Shown here piece after piece: positions 19,372 to 27,895 of a stretch of DNA of 64,000 bases (within the stretch, counting starts at the first letter, position 1; each line of letters starts with the position of its first letter). The DNA is from Clostridiales bacterium (lineage in GTDB: Bacteria; Bacillota; Clostridia; Christensenellales; Borkfalkiaceae), in the NCBI GenBank assembly GCA_015069295.1, contig SVIW01000007.1, forward strand, positions 1 through 64,000. Direction: 5' to 3'. Both the position numbers and the translations under genes were made by a program. The notes under the pieces were generated by a model that saw only the letters and a list, made by a program, of their open reading frames with translations, had not been told where the DNA came from and ran no database searches.

Positions 19372-19684
19372 CGTTTGTTTCTTCTTTCTTTTCTTTCGTT
19401 TTTTCTGCTTTAACCGAAATCACTTTCGTCACGCAAGGAATTGCAAGCGCCACCGCCACCGCCAGCAACGTATACAAAGCGCTGTACGCCGTCAGTTTAA
19501 CCTTAAATAACCACAAAATTGCCCACCGCACGAATTTACATACCGCCGCAATAACAACCGCACTAACACAATAGCGCAAGAAAAGCTCGGTTTTCGACAA
19601 CGTTTTCTCCCGCTTAAAATACAAATATACGCTTATCGTCGGCACAAATAAAAAATTGATAATCGCCAATAATGCTTCCTGCAT
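19331..19684 (-). CDS. Small three-helix membrane partner of the LtaS-like enzyme
   Basis: The 117-residue protein has hydrophobic segments at about 3-22, 35-55 and 64-90 and a highly charged Lys/Glu tail (residues 93-117). Its 3' end overlaps the LtaS-like gene by 41 bp, implying tight translational coupling. I do not recognise the family. The simplest reading is a detached N-terminal membrane module or a dedicated partner of the downstream enzyme. GGGGG sits about five bases before the ATG. Confidence 0.7.
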   Translation of the reverse strand: MQEALLAIINFLFVPTISVYLYFKREKTLSKTELFLRYCVSAVVIAAVCKFVRWAILWLFKVKLTAYSALYTLLAVAVALAIPCVTKVISVKAEKTKEKKEETNDDKQEENEKDKAA

Positions 19685-19719
19685 ACCTTCCCCCTTTTTT
19701 TAACAAGGAAAACGCTCCT

Positions 19720-19736
19720 GTGAAAAATTTGTGAAA
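19720..19736 (-). promoter_or_regulatory. Direct-repeat box shared with the response-regulator promoter
   Basis: On plus, GTGAAA at 19720-19725 and 19731-19736, an 11-bp period typical of OmpR/PhoB-family sites. It lies just downstream of the -10 (about +2 to +18), a position that would repress. The same repeat with the same period stands at 33379-33395 upstream of the response-regulator gene. Confidence 0.45.
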
Positions 19737-19744
19737 TCTTTTTT

Positions 19745-19773
19745 ATTTTACCATCTCGTTTATATTTTGTCAA
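19745..19773 (-). promoter_or_regulatory. Promoter of the LtaS-like operon
   Basis: Consensus -35 TTGACA (19768-19773), a 17-bp spacer and the -10 TAAAAT (19745-19750). Confidence 0.75.
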
Positions 19774-19792
19774 GTTCTTTATCTTACAAAAA

Positions 19793-19819
19793 ACAATGGA
19801 GCATTTTTTGCTCCGTTGT
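19793..19819 (-). terminator. Terminator downstream of the SDR gene
   Basis: ACAATGGAGCA (19793-19803) pairs with TGCTCCGTTGT (19809-19819) with one wobble pair. T follows on minus. Confidence 0.75.
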
Positions 19820-19839
19820 ACCGTTTCTTATTCTTAAAT

Positions 19840-20601
19840 TTACGGTCTTAATCCGCTGCCGCCTTGCAAGGTAATCGTTTCGCCCGTTACGTAACTTGCC
19901 AAATCCGAACAAAGGAATACGCACATACCGCCGATATCTTGTTCGGGGTCGGCAAATCTGCCCATAGGCACCCCCTTGATCGTTTGTTCGTATCTTTCGG
20001 GGTACTCTTCCTTGAACTTCTTCAAGCCCTCGGTCATAGCAAGAGGACAAATCACGTTGACGCGCACCCCATACGGCGCCCATTCGGTCGCCGCCACACG
20101 CGAAAGCCCGCGAATCCCCTCTTTCGCCGCCGCATAGGACGATTGCGCGATACGCCCGAACAGCCCCGCGCCGCTGGCAAAATTGACCACGCAGCCCTTG
20201 CTTTCTTTCAAATACGGGAACGCCTTTTGCATATAGAAGAAAGTCGCGTAAATTCCCGAATGAATTGCCAAATCGAGATCCTCTTTCGTATGATCGACAA
20301 GCATTTTCCCCGAAGCCGACGCCTGCGCGTTGTTTACCACCGCGTCGATACGCCCGAATCTTTCCACCGTCTTGTCGATAACGTTCTGGATCGCCGCCTC
20401 GTCCGCGCCGTCCGCCGTTACGCAAAGCACCTCACAACCGTGCTCTGCCTCCAATTTTTCTTTTGCCGAAAGCAGCGTAGCTTCCGTTCTGCCCGTGATA
20501 ACGAGCTTCGCGCCCGCTTTGGCAAACGCCGTCGAAAGCCCGAACCCGATACCTCTGCCGCCGCCCGTAATAATGACGACTTTGTCTTGTAAACTAATCA
20601 T
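19840..20601 (-). CDS. SDR-family oxidoreductase
   Basis: A 253-residue classical short-chain dehydrogenase/reductase. The NAD(P)-binding motif is GGGRGIG (about 11-17), NNAQ replaces the usual NNAG, catalytic Ser lies in NFASGAG and the catalytic pair is YAAAK. ITGRTEATL suggests NADP preference through the Arg, but this is uncertain. The substrate is unknown, and the FabG-like sequence does not prove a fatty-acid role. The start at 20601 has GAGG eight bases upstream. The longer start at 20631 has none. It follows the zinc-ribbon membrane protein gene by 26 bp. Confidence 0.9.
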   Translation of the reverse strand: MISLQDKVVIITGGGRGIGFGLSTAFAKAGAKLVITGRTEATLLSAKEKLEAEHGCEVLCVTADGADEAAIQNVIDKTVERFGRIDAVVNNAQASASGKMLVDHTKEDLDLAIHSGIYATFFYMQKAFPYLKESKGCVVNFASGAGLFGRIAQSSYAAAKEGIRGLSRVAATEWAPYGVRVNVICPLAMTEGLKKFKEEYPERYEQTIKGVPMGRFADPEQDIGGMCVFLCSDLASYVTGETITLQGGSGLRP

Positions 20602-20627
20602 ATTTTTTACCTCACTTAATTTTTTTA

Positions 20628-21098
20628 TCATACGCTTAATTCGGAAATCAACGACAGATGAAAGAGATCGAACACACCGACCGTCGCCAAAACAACGGAA
20701 ACGACGAAAACGATAATCGCAAACCGCTTCACCTTTCTATTGTCCTTTTGGATCAAGCCGAACACAAACCCCGCCGTGCCCGCCTCGCACGCAATCAGCG
20801 CGAAGATCATCGAAAAAATCCAGCCATACACCATCATCCACGCGCCTACGTGTTCGCCCGTCTCTCCCCCTTTAAACCCGATAACCGTACCGATAATTTT
20901 CATCAGCCAAAACCCGAGCGCCACGCCGTTCAAGATCGCCGTGACCGTGCTAAGGATACGGGAAACCTTGGCAAACTTCGCCCGACGGTTGGTTTGCGGC
21001 GCAGGTTGCGCTGTAGGGATATGCCGCAACTGCCCGCCGCAGGACGGACACACGAAGGCTTCGTCAAAAACTTCTTTTCCGCAGTGCCTGCAAAACAT
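20628..21098 (-). CDS. Zinc-ribbon membrane protein
   Basis: The 156-residue protein starts with a zinc ribbon (CRHCGKEV...CPSCGG, residues 3-21), a short Pro/Gln linker and three or four membrane helices (about 50-72, 85-105, 107-118 and 128-152). This layout is common in Clostridia and has no assigned function. It is the first gene of a pair with the SDR enzyme. No specific functional link to the SDR is visible. Confidence 0.8.
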   Translation of the reverse strand: MFCRHCGKEVFDEAFVCPSCGGQLRHIPTAQPAPQTNRRAKFAKVSRILSTVTAILNGVALGFWLMKIIGTVIGFKGGETGEHVGAWMMVYGWIFSMIFALIACEAGTAGFVFGLIQKDNRKVKRFAIIVFVVSVVLATVGVFDLFHLSLISELSV

Positions 21099-21164
21099 AA
21101 GTCTTTCCTCCTCTTCGCAAGCTTATTATACTACAACCTTGCGCCTTTGTCAATAGTCGCAAAG

Positions 21165-21199
21165 AAAAAAACCGAACGCAAAAACTTCTGCGTTCGGAA
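21165..21199 (-). terminator. Terminator of grpE
   Basis: CCGAACGCA (21172-21180) pairs with TGCGTTCGG (21189-21197). A run of T follows on minus. Confidence 0.85.
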
Positions 21200-21204
21200 T
21201 TTTT

Positions 21205-21720
21205 TTACTGCGTAACGATGACCTGCGCGTAGCGCAAGACCTTTTCGCCCTTTTTGTAGCCTTTTACGTATACCTGCTTTACCGTGCCGCTCTCCTCGCC
21301 GTTTTCAGCGGGCATCGCCATAATCGCTTCCATCGTGTCCGCGTTAAACGCTTCGCCCACGGGGTCGAGTTCTTCCACTCCCTCGTCCGACAACACCTTG
21401 TTAAAGGCTTTTAAAATCATATCCAAACCCTGCTTCGTGTTCTCGTCTGAGCAGGTGGAAATCGCACGGGAAAGGTTGTCCCCAATCGGGAACAAAGCCG
21501 CAATTACGTCGTTTCTGCCCTCTTGATAGCGTTGCGCCGCTTGGTTTTGCGTGCGGCGGCGGTAGTTTTCATATTCCGCCGTAACGGCGTACCACTTGCG
21601 TTTGCTTTCTTCCGCTTCTAACAGCGCCTTTTCTAATTCTTCCTGTTTTTTAGAAGATTTCTTCTTTGCGGGTTTTTCTTCCGCAAGTTCTTCTTCTTTT
21701 TTCAATTCTTCGTTTTCCAT
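21205..21720 (-). CDS. grpE: Nucleotide exchange factor GrpE
   Basis: GrpE releases ADP from DnaK. The 171-residue protein has an acidic/Lys-rich N-terminus (1-30), a long coiled coil (about 25-75, with EYENYRRRTQNQ) and a C-terminal beta domain ending in VYVKGYKKGEKVLRYAQVIV. It is separated from dnaK by five unrelated genes and its own terminator, unlike the usual hrcA-grpE-dnaK-dnaJ order. hrcA is not seen and no CIRCE repeat is visible upstream. YhbY is the neighbour upstream. Confidence 0.96.
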   Translation of the reverse strand: MENEELKKEEELAEEKPAKKKSSKKQEELEKALLEAEESKRKWYAVTAEYENYRRRTQNQAAQRYQEGRNDVIAALFPIGDNLSRAISTCSDENTKQGLDMILKAFNKVLSDEGVEELDPVGEAFNADTMEAIMAMPAENGEESGTVKQVYVKGYKKGEKVLRYAQVIVTQ

Positions 21721-21789
21721 TCTTTTTACAACCTCAACCGTTTGTTTTCCTATTATATATACACGGATTTTCGATTTTTAAACGCGTTT

Positions 21790-22101
21790 TTAAAATTCGA
21801 GATGGGCAAATTTATCCCGACTCGAATAGCGGTAAAAAATCGCCTTTCTGCCGATGACGGTAACGCAAACCGCGCCCAACAGTTCAGCGACGTTTTCGGC
21901 GATATTTCTCGGCGTATCCTCGGCGTTTTCGAGCACGGTTACCTTAATAAGCTCGCGCGCCTCCAACGCGTCGGAAAGGGTTTTGAGAAGATTATCGGTA
22001 ATCCCACCCTTGCCGATTTGGGTGATGGGCGAAAGGTTCGCCGCAATCGATTTTAATTTACTTCTTTGTTTACTGGTAATGTTTTCGTTGGTTACAATCA
22101 T
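21790..22101 (-). CDS. yhbY: YhbY-type CRM-domain RNA-binding protein
   Basis: The 103-residue protein has a CRS1/YhbY (CRM) domain. The signatures are TSKQRSKLKSIAANLSPITQ, the G-x-x-G motif in GKGGIT and LIKVTVLENAEDTP. YhbY associates with pre-50S ribosomal particles. GAGG is seven bases before the ATG. It follows obgE, another 50S assembly factor, but repeat copy B separates the two, about 225 bp. Confidence 0.93.
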   Translation of the reverse strand: MIVTNENITSKQRSKLKSIAANLSPITQIGKGGITDNLLKTLSDALEARELIKVTVLENAEDTPRNIAENVAELLGAVCVTVIGRKAIFYRYSSRDKFAHLEF

Positions 22102-22109
22102 AGTTTTAC

Positions 22110-22325
22110 CTCATATTAAATTCGGAGTTCGGAATTGTGGTAGAATTTAAAATTCGGAGTTCGGAATTGCAAGATAATCTTGCAGCCAGTCTTTTCGATC
22201 GTTCCGCCGACCTGCGATGTTACATAAAACGGATTAGATACGAGCAGTTCAAGGCGTGGCGAGGGAGCATACCGAGTAGTATGTGACCGAGCCGCAACGA
22301 TGAAATGCGACGTATATAAGCTGTT
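22110..22325 (-). repeat. Dispersed structured intergenic element, copy B
   Basis: It fills the gap between yhbY and obgE and touches the obgE stop. It opens with two GGAGTTC-GGAATTG heptamer groups (22124-22137 and 22156-22169) and carries hairpin GCAAGATAATCTTGC (22169-22183), which differs from copies A and D at two stem positions on both arms. The third block has GCATAC and GTATGTGACCGAGC (22267-22292). The ACGAAACTGTGG block is reduced here to ATAAAACGGATTAG. Confidence 0.85.
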
Positions 22326-23606
22326 TTACGGTATGAAGTCGAATTCGACGTCCCCAATAGACACGGTATCTCCCTCTTTACAGCCTTGCTTCACGAGTTC
22401 CTTGATAACGCCCCGAAGGCGCAAGACTTTTTGGAAATACAACATCGAATCGGGATTGTTTAAGGCGACGTTTCTGCAAAGCATATCCACCAAACCGCCG
22501 ACAACCACGTACACGCCCTCTTCGTCTTTGAAAATTTCAAAGCTCAAATCGTCGTTTGCTTTGTACTCGAATTCCTCCTCGATCGGCATCGGCTCGACGG
22601 GCGGCAGCGTTTCCAATACGGAGAAAATCCCCTCTAACAGCTCTCTCGTGCCCTCGCCCGTAATCGCGGTAATCGGGAAGATTTTATACTTTCTGCCGTA
22701 CTTTTTCTTAAAGGCTTTCAAATTCTCTTCCGCGCCGTACACGTCGCACTTGTTGCAGACGACAATCTGCGGCAACTTAGAAAGCGCCTCGCTGAACTCT
22801 TTTAATTCGTCGTTAATCTTTTTAAAATCCTCAATCGGGTCTCTGCCCTCGCAGCCCGAAATATCCACCACGTGGCAAAGCATTCTCGTCCGCTCGATAT
22901 GGCGCAAGAAATCGTGTCCAAGCCCCGCGCCCTGCGCCGCTCCCTCGATAAGCCCCGGAATATCCGCCGCCACGAAGGACTTTTCATAATACCGCACTAC
23001 GCCAAGGTTGGGGGATAGCGTCGTGAAATGATAATTAGCAATCTTGGGTTTCGCTGCGGAAATCTTGGAAAGCAGCGTGCTCTTTCCCACGTTCGGGAAG
23101 CCAACGAATCCCACGTCGGCAATCACTTTTAATTCCAAAATAACCGAGTGCTGTTTGACCTTTTCCCCTTTTTGCGCAAAGTTAGGCGCGTGGCGGCGCG
23201 CGGTCGTAAAGCGCACGTTGCCCTTACCGCCGTTGCCCCCTCTTGCAATCAAAATCTCCTGCCCGTCCTCAAAGACGTCGCAAATCAGCTTGCCCGTTTC
23301 TTCGTCGCGAACGAGCGTCCCCAAAGGCACTTTGATATACACGCTTTTACCGCTTTTCCCAAAGCATCTGTTCGTCCCGCCGACCTCGCCGTTATCCGCA
23401 AAGAATCGGGAAGTAAAACGGAAGGGGAACAAATCGTTCATATCCTTGTCCCCAACGAAATATACGTCGCCGCCCTTTCCGCCGTCGCCGCCGTCAGGCC
23501 CGCACGCAGGCTTGCCTTTGAACGCCTTAAACGAGTTCATCCCGTCGCCGCCGTCGCCCGCTTTTATCCATATCCGCACTTTATCGGTAAATTCGCCCGT
23601 TGCCAT
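22326..23606 (-). CDS. obgE: GTPase ObgE/CgtA
   Basis: The 426-residue Obg GTPase acts in late 50S ribosome assembly and stress control. It has the glycine-rich Obg fold (1-157), a G domain with P-loop GFPNVGKST, DIPGLIEGA (G3) and NKCD (G4), and a C-terminal OCT domain (about 350-426). The start at 23606 gives MATGEFTDKVRIW, the family norm, with GAGG upstream. The 17 residues of the longer ORF are rejected. Confidence 0.97.
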   Translation of the reverse strand: MATGEFTDKVRIWIKAGDGGDGMNSFKAFKGKPACGPDGGDGGKGGDVYFVGDKDMNDLFPFRFTSRFFADNGEVGGTNRCFGKSGKSVYIKVPLGTLVRDEETGKLICDVFEDGQEILIARGGNGGKGNVRFTTARRHAPNFAQKGEKVKQHSVILELKVIADVGFVGFPNVGKSTLLSKISAAKPKIANYHFTTLSPNLGVVRYYEKSFVAADIPGLIEGAAQGAGLGHDFLRHIERTRMLCHVVDISGCEGRDPIEDFKKINDELKEFSEALSKLPQIVVCNKCDVYGAEENLKAFKKKYGRKYKIFPITAITGEGTRELLEGIFSVLETLPPVEPMPIEEEFEYKANDDLSFEIFKDEEGVYVVVGGLVDMLCRNVALNNPDSMLYFQKVLRLRGVIKELVKQGCKEGDTVSIGDVEFDFIP

Positions 23607-23635
23607 AAAAACCTCGTTTGTTTTTCTTTTTCCAT

Positions 23636-23664
23636 AGTATACCAAAATTGCCGTCAAAAATCAA
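23636..23664 (-). promoter_or_regulatory. obgE promoter
   Basis: The -35 TTGATT (23659-23664), a 17-bp spacer and the -10 TATACT (23636-23641). Confidence 0.65.
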
Positions 23665-23675
23665 TAAATTATATA

Positions 23676-23725
23676 GGCGGGAAAAAAGTTTTTCTCCTTT
23701 TTTCGAAGAAAAACCTCTTCCCGCC
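23676..23725 (-). terminator. Terminator of ddl
   Basis: A long stem: GGCGGGAA (23676-23683) with TTCCCGCC (23718-23725) and GTTTTTCT with AGAAAAAC inside it. Confidence 0.7.
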
Positions 23726-23730
23726 CACGC

Positions 23731-24852
23731 TTATTTGCGTTTAAACGCTACCGATTTCAAAATCTCGGGAGACAAAAAAGTTTTTTTCTCCGCCTCGGCT
23801 TTTTGAATCCCCTCTTCAATCAAATCGCTTAAAAAGTTCTTCGCGTCCGAAACCCGTTCGCAAAACAAATAATAGGCAAGCGAGCCAGGCACGGTGTTCA
23901 CCTCGCAAAGATACGCCTTCCCCTCGGCGACGAGATAATCCATTCTTACCGCCCCCATTAGGTTCATTCGCTTATACAAAGTCTTGGTATAGGCGCGAAT
24001 TTTATCCCGCAGCTCCTTGCTCAACGCGCACCTGTCCCCCCTCTTTAACTTTACCCTACCGTCCTCCGTCCGCTTGACGTACTTTTCTTCAAACGAATAA
24101 ATCCCGTCGCCAAACGCCGTCTCCGGTTCGGAAACCACGATTTCCTCTTCACATACGTACGCCGCGCAATTCACGTCCATTTTTCCCGCAAGATACCGTT
24201 CGATAATCACGCGGCTATCCAGCGCAAAGGCGCGGGAAAGGGCGATTTTCAACTCCTCTTCGTTTTTTACCACTTCAATCCCGATGGACGAACCGAGGCG
24301 CGCGGGTTTTACTACGACGGGATATTTCAACCTCGCCTCCACCGTTTTTAGCAAGAACGCCCCGCGTTTTTCATAATCTTTTTCGTTGACCCTGACGTAT
24401 TCCACCGTCGGAATCCCTAACGCTTTGGCGATTAGCTTCGTGGTGCATTTGTCCATAAACACCCCCGAAGCGGTCAAATCGGGGGAAGCCAATGCCACCT
24501 CGTTCCACGCCATCAACGCCGAAACGCCGCCCCCTTCGCCCAGTCCGCCGTGGCAGCAGTTTATCGCCGCGTCCACCTTCCCTAAATCTTTTATTTTTCC
24601 CTTTTTTTCTTGCAACGAATACAAATGCCCGCCCTCGAAAAACACCCTTTGAAACCCGTCCGTTTTTCCTCTTTTAAATACTTCCAAATCCGTCATCTTC
24701 CCCGAAGTATACGTCTTCCCGTCCGTATGGATATACACGGGCAGCACCGTGTATTTTTCCCGATCCAATACGTTTAAAACGAATACTCCCGTCAACACGG
24801 ATATTTCGTTTTCACACGACCTTCCCCCAAACAACACCGCTACTTTCCGCAC
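23731..24852 (-). CDS. ddl: D-alanine--D-alanine ligase
   Basis: Ddl joins two D-Ala for the peptidoglycan stem peptide using ATP. The 373-residue ATP-grasp enzyme shows LFGGRSCENEIS at the N-terminus (ENEIS where EHEVS is usual), the ATP-binding KPARLGSSIGI, and the metal-binding CEVNTVPGS near the C-terminus. It lies downstream of a MurF-type ligase gene, which would use its product, with about 260 bp between them. Confidence 0.95.
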   Translation of the reverse strand: MRKVAVLFGGRSCENEISVLTGVFVLNVLDREKYTVLPVYIHTDGKTYTSGKMTDLEVFKRGKTDGFQRVFFEGGHLYSLQEKKGKIKDLGKVDAAINCCHGGLGEGGGVSALMAWNEVALASPDLTASGVFMDKCTTKLIAKALGIPTVEYVRVNEKDYEKRGAFLLKTVEARLKYPVVVKPARLGSSIGIEVVKNEEELKIALSRAFALDSRVIIERYLAGKMDVNCAAYVCEEEIVVSEPETAFGDGIYSFEEKYVKRTEDGRVKLKRGDRCALSKELRDKIRAYTKTLYKRMNLMGAVRMDYLVAEGKAYLCEVNTVPGSLAYYLFCERVSDAKNFLSDLIEEGIQKAEAEKKTFLSPEILKSVAFKRK

Positions 24853-24899
24853 AAAAAAACACCTCCGCGTAAATTTTTTCCGCTTTGGTGTTTCTTTTG

Positions 24900-25114
24900 T
24901 TTTCCGTCAAAATCAAGCGCGTTAAAACCGCCCTTTTAAGACTTTGGCGCAACAAACGATTGATTCGCGTTTTCGCGGTTTAGCGAGAAAAAAACAAGAA
25001 AGACAAGCGTTGTGCGAGGGCGCATACCCGCTGCGGTCTGTAACCGAGCACAACGCGCCGTATTTCGCCGATTTTTTCCGTCAAAAATCAATCGGAGGTT
25101 GTAACAAAGTCTTC
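24900..25114 (-). repeat. Possible divergent copy (F) of the intergenic element
   Basis: The 262-bp gap between ddl and the MurF-type gene has no ORF. It contains GCGAGG, CGCATACC and TCTGTAACCGAGC (25013-25048), in the same order and spacing as block 3 of copy B, and CAAG runs before it as in copies B and C. The hairpin and ACGAAACTGTGG blocks are absent. GTCAAAATCAAG-like and GTCAAAAATCAATC-like words flank it. Confidence 0.45.
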
Positions 25115-26701
25115 TTAATACACGTCGGGCAAATCGTTTAAAAACAGCACCGCGTCGCCCGCTTGTATCCATTTCGAAAGCTCTTCTTTCGCCAAATCCA
25201 AACTACGCGCAACCGTTAATTTTTCCTTGTCGCCGCCCGCGCTTTCATATCCCGCCTTTACCGCGCCAACCAGCGTATCGCCGATTAAAATCACTTTATC
25301 CAAGCCCGCCGCGGCAATCTCTGTGCCCAGCTCCTCGTTGATACTTTCTTCCAAAACGCCGCATTCGACAATCCCCGGCGTTACGATACACTTTCTTCCC
25401 GAAAAACGCGCAAGCGCCGCGACCCCTTCTTTTGCTCCGCGCGGGTTGCAGTTGTACCCGTCGTCCAAAATATACACGCCGCCGTTTTCTATCAACTGCA
25501 AACGGTGCGCCACGGGCTCCAACTTTTCCAAGCCCCTTGCTATCTCGTCCGCCGTCAAGCCCAGCCGTACGCACAACGCCACCGCAAGCGAAATATTCTC
25601 CACCGCCGCATTCCCCAACAGTTTTACGGTTATCCGTTTTTCCTGCCCGCCGATACAAAGGGTAAACGCGGTTTCCGTCGCTTTCAATTCCACGTCTTTC
25701 AGTTCGCCGCCGACAAAGCAAGCGTTTTCAAAGCCCGACGCGCGGTCGCGAAGGCTTTCCCCGCAAACGACCGTCTTTGCAAAGTCGAAAATTTTACTCT
25801 TTTCCGCCCAAACCCCGTCTAAAGAGCCAAAGGTTTGGATATGCTGCTCACACACGCCCGTAAAAATCGCGTAATCGGGCTTTACCAAACGGCAAAGCTC
25901 TTCAATATCCCCGCGTTTGCGCGCGCCCATCTCCGCGATAAAGAGTTCTTTTTCCTCAAAATCGTCGGAAAATACCGTCTTGGCAATCCCGATCGGCGTA
26001 TTGTACGAAGCGGGCGTTTCCACCGCCGCGTATTTTTCCGAAAGCAGAGTAAAAAGAATATTCTTTATAGAAGTCTTTCCATAACTCCCTACGATGGCAA
26101 CGCGGGTAATCTTCGTTTCACCCAATACCTGCCCCGCTCGTTTTACAAATTTACGGTTTTTCGCGTTCTCAAAAACTCCCGTTATGGCGTTGGCAAGGCA
26201 AAGGAGCAAGGGCAGCAAAATCGGCAGCACCGCAAAGGGCGCGTACGCCACTAGCGCATACAGCTCCGAGCCGTTCCACTTGGCGAGAAAATACAAAACG
26301 GCAATCAAAATATACGCCGTACAAGCCGTCAAAAGCAGGTACGCCGCAAATAAGCGTTTTACTCTGCCCGTGCGCTTTACCTGCACTTTTAAAGCGTATT
26401 TCGAATCGGCTGCCAAAAACAAAAAGGTCAGCGCAAAGAAGGGCGCGGACGAACACACGAGCGCCCAACGCGCGCCTAAGAAGGAAAAACACAACGAAAC
26501 GACGGTCGTAGACAGCGCAATGCACAAAGCAAACACGGCAAGGCGGTTAAAATACAAATTCCCCTTCCGTTTCAGCCAACGCCAGAACCCGCCGTTTTTA
26601 TACCCAGCCTGCTGCATCGCACCGAGCGATTGAAAGGTGCAAATGCAAAACAGACACGCCGTTACAAGGCTGGCAACGATTCTAATCCATACTTCGCCCA
26701 T
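25115..26701 (-). CDS. murF: Membrane-embedded MurF-type Mur ligase
   Basis: The 528-residue protein has about five N-terminal membrane helices (roughly 1-185) followed by the Mur ligase central domain (P-loop variant GSYGKTSIKN, about 206-215) and the C-terminal ligase domain with ILDDGYNCNPRGAKEGV. The usual MurF N-terminal UDP-MurNAc-binding domain is not recognisable. Position next to ddl supports a role in adding D-Ala-D-Ala or a related amidation/ligation at the membrane. The start at 26701 has GAGG eight bases upstream and overlaps the hydrolase gene by 20 bp. The symbol is given by similarity of the ligase domains only. Confidence 0.78.
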   Translation of the reverse strand: MGEVWIRIVASLVTACLFCICTFQSLGAMQQAGYKNGGFWRWLKRKGNLYFNRLAVFALCIALSTTVVSLCFSFLGARWALVCSSAPFFALTFLFLAADSKYALKVQVKRTGRVKRLFAAYLLLTACTAYILIAVLYFLAKWNGSELYALVAYAPFAVLPILLPLLLCLANAITGVFENAKNRKFVKRAGQVLGETKITRVAIVGSYGKTSIKNILFTLLSEKYAAVETPASYNTPIGIAKTVFSDDFEEKELFIAEMGARKRGDIEELCRLVKPDYAIFTGVCEQHIQTFGSLDGVWAEKSKIFDFAKTVVCGESLRDRASGFENACFVGGELKDVELKATETAFTLCIGGQEKRITVKLLGNAAVENISLAVALCVRLGLTADEIARGLEKLEPVAHRLQLIENGGVYILDDGYNCNPRGAKEGVAALARFSGRKCIVTPGIVECGVLEESINEELGTEIAAAGLDKVILIGDTLVGAVKAGYESAGGDKEKLTVARSLDLAKEELSKWIQAGDAVLFLNDLPDVY

Positions 26702-27395
26702 AAAAAAATTCCTCTGCAATAACGTTAAACGCCAACGGAGAATCCACAAACGCAAAATGCCCGCCCGCAAGCATTTTTAGCTTCGCCGACGGAAACGCCG
26801 CAAGATACGCCTGCGCCTCTTTTAAGGGGGTAGTTTTATCCCCGTCCCCTTCCACGATCAGCACGTCGTTTCGCACCCTGCGCGCGCAAGCGCGCAAATC
26901 CTCGTTGACAATTTTTTTATAACTTTCTTTCATTACGGGAGACAAGCCGCGGTATTCCGCGCTCCCGAAATTTCTTTCCGCAAACTTTGGAGCAAACCTT
27001 TTTACAAAACGGTAGATCCTTACTTTCAGCCGATAGGACAAGCCCCTTTTTAAAATAACCCCCGCAGGCCCCGTCAGCAAAACCTTATCCGCCTCGTAGC
27101 CTTGCGACAGCAGCTTTACCGCCACTCTACACCCAAACGAATGGGCGATTATATGCGGGTTTTTTACCTGCAACAAACGCAGCGTTTCTTCCAGCCACTT
27201 TGCATAATCGTCCACCGAATACGCCGAGGGCAGCTTTCCGCTTTTTCCAAACCCCAAAAAATCCACCGCGGTAACGCGGTAAAAGCGAGAAAAATACCCG
27301 ATTTGATAGGCGAACGACTCTTTCGAGGAAAGGTACCCGTGCAAAAACACCAAATCTTTCCCCTTGCCCTTTTGTAAAAACGAAACCTCGGACAA
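26682..27395 (-). CDS. Alpha/beta-hydrolase fold protein
   Basis: The 237-residue hydrolase has oxyanion-hole HGYLSS, nucleophile Ser in HSFGC (GxSxG variant AHSFG), Asp in VEGDGDKTTP and His in GGHFAF. The substrate is unknown. It starts with TTG at 27395: a TAG stop lies eight codons upstream, no ATG or GTG is available, and a GGAG lies about 11 bases before. The 3' end overlaps the MurF-type gene by 20 bp, and rimI precedes it by 41 bp, so it belongs to the tsaE-tsaB-rimI-hydrolase-murF run. A role in cell-envelope lipid or ester turnover is only a guess. Confidence 0.85.
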   Translation of the reverse strand: MSEVSFLQKGKGKDLVFLHGYLSSKESFAYQIGYFSRFYRVTAVDFLGFGKSGKLPSAYSVDDYAKWLEETLRLLQVKNPHIIAHSFGCRVAVKLLSQGYEADKVLLTGPAGVILKRGLSYRLKVRIYRFVKRFAPKFAERNFGSAEYRGLSPVMKESYKKIVNEDLRACARRVRNDVLIVEGDGDKTTPLKEAQAYLAAFPSAKLKMLAGGHFAFVDSPLAFNVIAEEFFYGRSMD

Positions 27396-27436
27396 ATCTA
27401 CCGTTGCTCCGTCCCCCTATTTTTATATATCTATTT

Positions 27437-27874
27437 TTATATATTCGCCGTCATCAAAAAGGCGTCCTCGCCGTCGGGGTAATACCGCTTTCGCACCCCG
27501 ATTTTTTCAAAGCCGAATTTTTCGTATAACGAAATCGCGGCAAGATTGGACACGCGCACCTCTAAAAAACACTTTTCCGCGCCGCGCGCTTTCAGCGCCG
27601 CAATCAACGCCGTCAACAGACTTTTTCCCAAGCCTTTCTTTCTCTCGCTGGGCAAAATCGCAATATTCGCCACTTCCCCCTCGTCGCAGACGGAAATCCC
27701 GCAAGCATAGCCAAGGAGTTTTTCTCCCTCTTCCATCACGAGCCCGTAATAGACGGGGAGCGTAAGCGCGGATAAAAAGTCCTCTTTTTTCCAAGGATCG
27801 GTAAAACAAACCTGCTCCGCCGCCGTTATTTTTTCGATATCCCCCTCTTGCCAAGGGCGAATTTTTATCTCCAT
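27437..27874 (-). CDS. rimI: Ribosomal protein S18-alanine N-acetyltransferase RimI
   Basis: A 145-residue GNAT acetyltransferase. It has ILPSERKKGLGKSLL (the RxxGxG/A acetyl-CoA-binding motif) and LEVRVSNLAAISLYEKFGFEKIGVRKRYY, the RimI signature. It sits directly after tsaB, the standard Firmicutes order tsaE-tsaB-rimI-tsaD, although tsaD is not here. The 21-bp gap from tsaB contains GGGGGCAGGTAC, which is also positioned as a ribosome binding site. Confidence 0.93.
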   Translation of the reverse strand: MEIKIRPWQEGDIEKITAAEQVCFTDPWKKEDFLSALTLPVYYGLVMEEGEKLLGYACGISVCDEGEVANIAILPSERKKGLGKSLLTALIAALKARGAEKCFLEVRVSNLAAISLYEKFGFEKIGVRKRYYPDGEDAFLMTANI

Positions 27875-27895
27875 AACCTCGTACCTGCCCCCGCG

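Noticed and set aside
26702..26770. Longer N-terminus of the MurF-type protein
   Set aside because: The extra 23 codons lie within the overlapping hydrolase gene and have no ribosome binding site. The ATG at 26701 has one.
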